This document shows, piece by piece, positions 59,602 through 64,000 of a stretch of DNA of 64,000 nucleotides (position 1 is its first letter; each line of letters begins with the position of its first letter). The stretch spans positions 248,001 to 312,000 of the forward strand of contig NZ_CP189974.1 in NCBI RefSeq assembly GCF_051549785.1, read 5' to 3'. The position numbers and the translations under genes were made by a program. The notes beneath the pieces are model-generated. The model saw nothing but the letters and a program-made list of their open reading frames with translations, was not told the DNA's origin and made no database searches. The DNA comes from Caldatribacterium sp051549785. Lineage in GTDB: Bacteria > Atribacterota > Atribacteria > Atribacterales > Caldatribacteriaceae.

Positions 59602-59661
59602 TTGACAAACCCTCTTCCCCTTTCCTATACTTGGCTTAACCGGTTCAGTAAACCGGTTCAG
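59602..59661 (+). promoter_or_regulatory. LacI-operon promoter with tandem AACCGGTT operators
   Basis: TTGACA (59602-59607), 18-bp spacer, TATACT (59626-59631). Two copies of AACCGGTTCAG follow, with palindromic cores at 59638-59645 and 59651-59658, 13 bp apart. A central CG palindrome is typical of LacI-family operators, and the position over the start site fits autorepression by the downstream regulator. Confidence 0.85.
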
Positions 59662-59669
59662 ATACGCCC

Positions 59670-60707
59670 ATGATGACCATCGCCGAAATCGCCCGTTTGG
59701 CCGGAGTCTCAAAAGCCACGGTCTCCAACGTCCTCAACGGACGGGTGGACCAGGTGAGTCCCAAAACCCGGGCTCGCATTGAGCGCATCATCAAAGAGTA
59801 CGGGTACGTCCCCAAAAGGGCTGCCCGAAGCCTCAAATCCAACCGTACCCGGACCATTGCGCTCCTTTTCCCGCACCTTCCTGCCAACCTCATCGCCAAC
59901 ACCTTCTTCTTCCCAGGGTTTTTGAGCGGTGTTGCCCGGGCCTGTGAGGAGGCGAGTTACCAGCTGCTCATCACCACAAGCGCGAAATCCTGCGATACCG
60001 AATTCCACTACGAGGCGCTGGTTCGAAGCCGGAGTGTCGACGGATTCATCGTGAGCGAAATCTTCGTGAACGATCCCCGCTTTGTTGTTCTTCGGGAGTT
60101 CCGGATACCCTTTGTGAGCATCGGTAAACCTGAAGGCGAGGACATCTCCTGGATGAGCTGGGTGGACCACAACCAGGAGGAGGTCTCCTACAAAGCGGTG
60201 CAGCGGCTCCTTGAGCTGGGCCACAGAGACATCGTGTTCCTCGGCCTTTCCCGGGGGCGGGTCTACACCATGCAGCGACTTGCCGGGTACAGTAAAGCCT
60301 TGAAAGAGCGTGGCATCCCCCTCCGGGAGGAGCTCATCCTCACCGAGGAAATCGAGAAGGATGAGGTGGCCGGAAAACTCGGAAAACTCAAGGAACAGGG
60401 TATAGCCTTTTCGGCGCTTTTCGTCATCGCCGAGTCCTTAGCTTTAAGTGCCCTGCGGGCCCTGCAGGATCTGGGTTTCCGCGTCCCCCAGGATGTATCG
60501 ATTCTTGGGAACATCGAAACCGACAACTACCGCTTTTACGTCCCCCAGCTTTCGGGCATCCGTGTGCGGACGGAAGACCTGGGGTATGAGACTGCAAGGC
60601 TCCTCATCGACCTCATTGAGGGGAAAGTGCAGGGACCAGTGGGGAAGTACCTCGAGGCGGATTTTGTGGAAGGATGTTCCATTGGGCCACGTGGTGAGAG
60701 GGGGTGA
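59670..60707 (+). CDS. LacI family transcriptional regulator
   Basis: 345 residues. The N-terminal LacI HTH is 'TIAEIARLAGVSKATVSNVLNG' (split: 'TIAEIARLAGVSKATV' plus 'SNVLNGR') with the hinge 'YVPKRAARSLKSNRT'. The effector domain is of the periplasmic-binding-protein type ('GFIVSEIFVNDPRFVV', 'GHRDIVFLGLSRG', 'DVSILGNIETDNY'). It starts 9 bp after the second operator. It probably represses the sugar ABC transporter and glycosidase downstream, which share its transcript. Confidence 0.94.
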   Translation: MMTIAEIARLAGVSKATVSNVLNGRVDQVSPKTRARIERIIKEYGYVPKRAARSLKSNRTRTIALLFPHLPANLIANTFFFPGFLSGVARACEEASYQLLITTSAKSCDTEFHYEALVRSRSVDGFIVSEIFVNDPRFVVLREFRIPFVSIGKPEGEDISWMSWVDHNQEEVSYKAVQRLLELGHRDIVFLGLSRGRVYTMQRLAGYSKALKERGIPLREELILTEEIEKDEVAGKLGKLKEQGIAFSALFVIAESLALSALRALQDLGFRVPQDVSILGNIETDNYRFYVPQLSGIRVRTEDLGYETARLLIDLIEGKVQGPVGKYLEADFVEGCSIGPRGERG

Positions 60708-60782
60708 GAACCAGAAGGGTTTGCCGGTGTTTGACCCAGTCCGGAGTGCTTTGGAAAAATCCTGAGAAAGGAGGAAAGCAAC

Positions 60783-62105
60783 ATGCGGTGGTATCGGCTC
60801 CTTGGCGTTGTGGTGGTTTTGGGTCTTTTCCTTGCGGCTTTCGGTGGGGCGTATGCCCAGAAGGTGACGGTGACCATCCAGGATTACTTCGACCCTGCAG
60901 GAGGGATGGCAAAATTCGTTGATCGGTGGGCCGAGGAGTACATGAAAAAGAACCCCGACGTTGAGGTCAAGCACGTGTTCATTCCCTTTGCCCAGCTCCT
61001 CCCCACCATCCTCCAGCAGGCCCTCACAGGAACGCTCCCGGAAGTTGTCATGGCCGACAACCCCTGGGTGCCCAACCTCATCAAAGCCGGCGTGTACCTT
61101 GACATCACCGACAAAGTGAAGGAGTGGGGCTGGGAGAACTGGGAGGACTTCTTCAAGGGCCACCGGGACCTCACGAGCGCCGACGGGAAAATCTACGCCT
61201 TCCAGGTTACCACCAACAACCTCGCCCTCTTTTACCGGAAGAGCCTCCTCGAGAAGGCAGGAATTGCCGAACCTCCGAAGACCTGGGCAGAGCTCAAAGA
61301 GGTCAGCGCGAAAATCAAGGAAGCCCTCGGCATTTACGGGTTCGGCTTCTGCGCTACCGCAAGCGAAGAGGGCACCTGGCAGTTTGAGCCCTTCCTGTGG
61401 AGTAACGGCGGAAGCCTCCTGGAACTTGACCAGAAAGAAGCCGTCGAAGCCCTGAGCTTCCTCGTGGACATGGTGGAGCAAGGGTACACTCCCCGGGATG
61501 TCGTCAACGTCTCTGGCCAGGGTGACGTCACCCAGTGGTTCATCAACGGTGAAGTGGCCATGATGGAGAATGGGAACTGGGAATTCGGCTGGCACCTCAC
61601 TCCGGATGTCCTCGAAAAGCTCGGTGACGTCGGCGTTGCCGCTCTGCCTGTTCCAAAGGAAGGCGCAAAGCCCATCGTGCCTTTCGGTGGAGAATGCTAC
61701 GGTATCGGCGCAAGCACGAAAGACCCGAAGAAACTCGCCGTTGCCTGGGAATTCTTAAGCTTCATCGCCTCCACTGACGGGATGCTTGCGGCAAACCTCG
61801 AGCACGGGGGACTCCCCACCCGGGCCTCGGCAGCGGAAAAGATTGCCGCTCAGAAACCCATCCTCGCGCCCTTCCTGGAGCAGGCAAGATACGCCCTGCC
61901 AAGACCCCTTGTGGGTGGTCTTGAGAAGTATCCCGATGTGTCCTCAACCGTCTGGACGGCGATCCAGCGGGCACTCACCGGTATGAAGACGCCTGAGGAG
62001 GCCCTGAAAGAGGCCGCTGAGGCCATCCGGGGGCTCTTCTCTCCAGAGGAGTACGAGGCGTACCGGAAGCAGGCCCGGGAACTCATCGCCGCTGCAGCAC
62101 AGTGA
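60783..62105 (+). CDS. Sugar ABC transporter substrate-binding protein
   Basis: 440 residues, family 1 (MalE/UgpB-type) extracellular solute-binding protein. A signal peptide ends near 'GGAYAQ', and AAAGGAGGAAAG precedes the ATG. Typical stretches are 'FVDRWAEEYMKKNPDVEVKHVF', 'GTLPEVVMADNPWVPNLIKAG', 'WFINGEVAMMENGNWEFGW' and 'PIVPFGGECYGI' (shown in part). It delivers an oligosaccharide or glycoside to the two permeases that follow. No ATPase gene is seen before the window ends, so a shared ATPase (MsmK-type) may serve it. Confidence 0.93.
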   Translation: MRWYRLLGVVVVLGLFLAAFGGAYAQKVTVTIQDYFDPAGGMAKFVDRWAEEYMKKNPDVEVKHVFIPFAQLLPTILQQALTGTLPEVVMADNPWVPNLIKAGVYLDITDKVKEWGWENWEDFFKGHRDLTSADGKIYAFQVTTNNLALFYRKSLLEKAGIAEPPKTWAELKEVSAKIKEALGIYGFGFCATASEEGTWQFEPFLWSNGGSLLELDQKEAVEALSFLVDMVEQGYTPRDVVNVSGQGDVTQWFINGEVAMMENGNWEFGWHLTPDVLEKLGDVGVAALPVPKEGAKPIVPFGGECYGIGASTKDPKKLAVAWEFLSFIASTDGMLAANLEHGGLPTRASAAEKIAAQKPILAPFLEQARYALPRPLVGGLEKYPDVSSTVWTAIQRALTGMKTPEEALKEAAEAIRGLFSPEEYEAYRKQARELIAAAAQ

Positions 62106-62110
62106 CAAAG

Positions 62111-62134
62111 CGGGGAGGGGTTCTCCCCTCCCCG
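62111..62134 (+). terminator. Intercistronic stem-loop after the sugar-binding protein gene
   Basis: A 10-bp stem, CGGGGAGGGG with its complement, around TTCT, 5 bp after the binding-protein stop and before the permease. No T-run follows, so it more likely protects the upstream mRNA end and lowers permease expression than stops transcription. Confidence 0.7.
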
Positions 62135-62148
62135 GAAGGATGAGCGTC

Positions 62149-63015
62149 ATGAAAGGAACAAAGGTTGCGTACTTTTTCCTCCTCCCGGCGTTGCTTTACG
62201 TCCTTCTCTTTGGGCTTTATCCCCTTCTGTACAATGTCTCTCTGAGCCTCCGGGACGTTACCTTCATCACCTACATCCAGGGAACCGCCCGCTTCGTGGG
62301 CCTCGGCAACTACAGAGAGCTCTTCGCCAACCCCATTTTCCAGCGGACCTTCTCGAACACCCTCCTTTTCACCGGTCTTTCGATTCTCTTCCAGTTCACC
62401 ATCGGGTTCCTCCTTGCCCTCCTCTTCAACCGTTCCTTCCCCCTCAAGGGGGTGTTCCAGAGCCTCATTATGGTCCCCTGGGTCCTGCCCATCATCGTGA
62501 GCGGCTCCTTTTTCCGCTGGTTCTTCAGCGACAACGGAATGCTCAACGGGTTCCTCCTTGCCTTCCGGCTCATCGAACGCCCCATTCCCTGGATCACAAG
62601 TGGCCATCTCCCCATTTTCTCCGTGACCATGGCGAACATCTGGCTCGGCATCCCCTTCAACTTCGTCCTCCTCTACACCGGCCTTCAGGGGATTCCCGAA
62701 GAGCTCCTCGAAAGTGCCGAAATCGACGGGGCTACAGGGTGGCAGAAAGTGCTTTTCATCATCACACCCCTTCTGCGCCCGGTGATCCTTGCCACCCTGA
62801 CTCTGGGGTGCATCTTCACGGTGAAGGTCTTTGACCTTGTCTGGATCATCACCCAGGGAGGACCAGGAGACGTCTCACACCTCTTCAGCACCCTGTCGTA
62901 CTCTTTGGCCTTCAACAAGCTCCACTTCGGAAAGGCTTCCGCCGTCCTCATCGTCATGGTCCTTGTTGTAGCCCTGCTCACGGCGCTGCTCAATCTCTTC
63001 CAGAGGGAGGTCTGA
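62149..63015 (+). CDS. Sugar ABC transporter permease (MalF-like)
   Basis: 288 residues from ATG 62149 (GGAAGGA upstream at 8 bp; ATG 62140 is too close to it). Six membrane helices and the coupling-loop EAA motif 'GIPEELLESAEIDGATGWQKVLFI' (family pattern EAAxxDGAxxxxxFxxI) are visible, followed by 'ITPLLRPVI'. It forms the channel with the next permease. It ends 1 bp before the second permease starts. Confidence 0.94.
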   Translation: MKGTKVAYFFLLPALLYVLLFGLYPLLYNVSLSLRDVTFITYIQGTARFVGLGNYRELFANPIFQRTFSNTLLFTGLSILFQFTIGFLLALLFNRSFPLKGVFQSLIMVPWVLPIIVSGSFFRWFFSDNGMLNGFLLAFRLIERPIPWITSGHLPIFSVTMANIWLGIPFNFVLLYTGLQGIPEELLESAEIDGATGWQKVLFIITPLLRPVILATLTLGCIFTVKVFDLVWIITQGGPGDVSHLFSTLSYSLAFNKLHFGKASAVLIVMVLVVALLTALLNLFQREV

Positions 63016-63016
63016 C

Positions 63017-63838
63017 ATGGAGCGGAAACACCACCGATGGAAGTGGACGGTGTACGCCCTCATCCCCACGGTGATTGTTATTCTCCCCCTCTACTTCATC
63101 GCCATCGCCGGGTTCCAGAGTGTGGCCGAAATCTTCCACAAACCTCCCCACCTTTTCCCTCCCAATCCCACCCTCGCCTACTACCGGGATGCCTTCCTCA
63201 CGCTTTCCCTGTACCTGAAAAACAGCGTCATCATTGCCCTGGGAGTCCTTTGCGTCACCCTCCTTGTGGCCCTCCCTTCGGCTTTCGCCCTTGCCAAGTT
63301 CCATTTCACCCTGAAAAGGCCTGCATCGCTGATCCTTGCCTTCACCCAGGTGCTCCCGGCCACTGCGGTCATTATCCCGCTTTTCCTCATCTTCAACCGC
63401 ATCGGCCTCATCAACAACTACCTGGGGGTGATTTTTGGGATTTCTGTCTTCACCATCCCCTTTGCCACCATTGTCCTCAACGCTTACATTCAGGCCATTC
63501 CTACCGGGCTCATGGAGGCGGCGCTCATTGACGGTGCAGGGTTTCTACGGATATTCCTGAGTATCATCCTGCCTTTGGCAAGCCCTGCCATCGCCACGGC
63601 AAGCATCCTCACCCTCATCCTTGCCTGGGGGGATTTCATCTTCGCCCTTTCTTTTCTCAAAGAGCGGACACTCCAGCCCATGAGCATCGGGCTCTACAAC
63701 TTCATCGGACAGTACGGTGTCCAGTGGAACAAACTCCTGGCGGGGAGCATGATCTTCGCCGTCTTCCCCCTCATAGTGGCCCTCCTTGCGGGGAAGGCCA
63801 TCGTTGCGGGACTCACGGCAGGAGCGTTCAAAGAGTAA
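63017..63838 (+). CDS. Sugar ABC transporter permease (MalG-like)
   Basis: 273 residues, six membrane helices. The EAA loop reads 'IPTGLMEAALIDGAGFLRIF', followed by 'IILPLASPAIAT'. The end 'LLAGKAIVAGLTAGAFKE' is the usual MalG-type terminus (GLTxGAVKG). It pairs with the upstream permease. Confidence 0.94.
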   Translation: MERKHHRWKWTVYALIPTVIVILPLYFIAIAGFQSVAEIFHKPPHLFPPNPTLAYYRDAFLTLSLYLKNSVIIALGVLCVTLLVALPSAFALAKFHFTLKRPASLILAFTQVLPATAVIIPLFLIFNRIGLINNYLGVIFGISVFTIPFATIVLNAYIQAIPTGLMEAALIDGAGFLRIFLSIILPLASPAIATASILTLILAWGDFIFALSFLKERTLQPMSIGLYNFIGQYGVQWNKLLAGSMIFAVFPLIVALLAGKAIVAGLTAGAFKE

Positions 63839-63856
63839 ACCTGGAGGTGGTGCGCT

Positions 63857-64000
63857 GTGCGTTTCCATCGTGAAGGAACAAGGCTTGTGGCAGAGGGAGG
63901 TGGTGAGCTCATCTGGATTGAACCCTTCGGACGGGATTGCCTCCGTTTCCGATCTTCTTTGCGGGGACGCATTGAGCCTCTTGACTGGACCCTTCTCCCG
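63857..64000 (+). CDS. GH31-like glycosidase (5' part, cut by window end)
   Basis: GTG 63857 follows GGAGG by 9 bp. The 48 visible residues include 'ELIWIEPFGRDCLRFRSSL' and 'PLDWTLLP', which resemble the N-terminal domain of glycoside hydrolase family 31 (alpha-glucosidase/alpha-xylosidase; 'xxIEPWGxxxLRVRxT...DWALL'). Placement after a sugar ABC transporter fits. The catalytic domain lies outside, so the family call is tentative. Confidence 0.6.
   Translation, partial: MRFHREGTRLVAEGGGELIWIEPFGRDCLRFRSSLRGRIEPLDWTLLP

Overview
The window is a GC-rich (my estimate), densely coded bacterial chromosome segment. It has operons with 1-4 bp stop/start overlaps, many GTG/TTG starts and strong AGGAGG-type ribosome binding sites. 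The gene mix suggests a thermophilic, fermentative, probably diderm bacterium. Candidate phylum Atribacterota (OP9, Caldatribacterium-like) is my best guess, because a microcompartment locus combining DeoC, RpiB, PduL, an acylating aldehyde dehydrogenase, PduS and PduT is a hallmark described for that group. The assignment is inference; no rRNA is present. I saw no tRNA, IS element or CRISPR array.

Layout. (1) 1-8487, minus: a DNA-end-processing operon mre11(sbcD)-rad50(sbcC)-nurA-herA, followed by a YjbQ-family gene and a URO-D-like gene cut by the window edge. (2) 8573-12641, plus: a MarR regulator with a palindromic operator at its own promoter, then a TM287/288-like heterodimeric ABC exporter. 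(3) 12734-30216: a catabolic region holding two closely similar DeoR regulators. It contains a methyl-accepting chemotaxis protein, a branched-chain-type ABC transporter (livHMFG plus binding protein), a FucI-like isomerase, an SDR, two zinc MDR dehydrogenases, a glycerol-kinase-like FGGY kinase and two tandem-ABM-domain proteins. The two ABM genes share a perfect 586-bp inverted repeat. Several promoters here carry related AT-rich operator-like sites (GTGTTA and TATCA cores). (4) 30242-37245, minus: an 11-gene bacterial microcompartment (BMC) operon with 1 BMC-H, 1 PduT-type BMC-T, 4 BMC-P, PduS, aldehyde dehydrogenase, RpiB, DeoC and PduL. Divergent to it are a PfkB kinase and a GatZ/KbaZ-like protein. 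(5) 39613-48727, plus: bacterial alpha-2-macroglobulin, PBP1C, an anchored alpha/beta hydrolase and a broken UPF0316 gene. (6) 49098-57221: a cobalamin riboswitch with its terminator, then cbiK-C-D-ET-F-GH-L, with cbiL fused in frame to an iron-dependent alcohol dehydrogenase. (7) 57563-64000: small secreted or membrane proteins, an aldo/keto reductase, and a LacI-controlled sugar ABC operon ending in a GH31-like glycosidase cut by the window edge.

How the parts may work together (inference). The region 3 genes import and oxidise, isomerise or phosphorylate a sugar or polyol. The BMC would split a deoxypentose phosphate into glyceraldehyde-3-phosphate and acetaldehyde and convert the latter to acetyl-CoA and acetyl-phosphate. 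PduS/PduT would move electrons across the shell, as no alcohol dehydrogenase is in that operon. The most unusual items are the ABM inverted repeat with its shared regulatory sites, the CbiL-alcohol dehydrogenase fusion, and the BMC with four pentamer genes.
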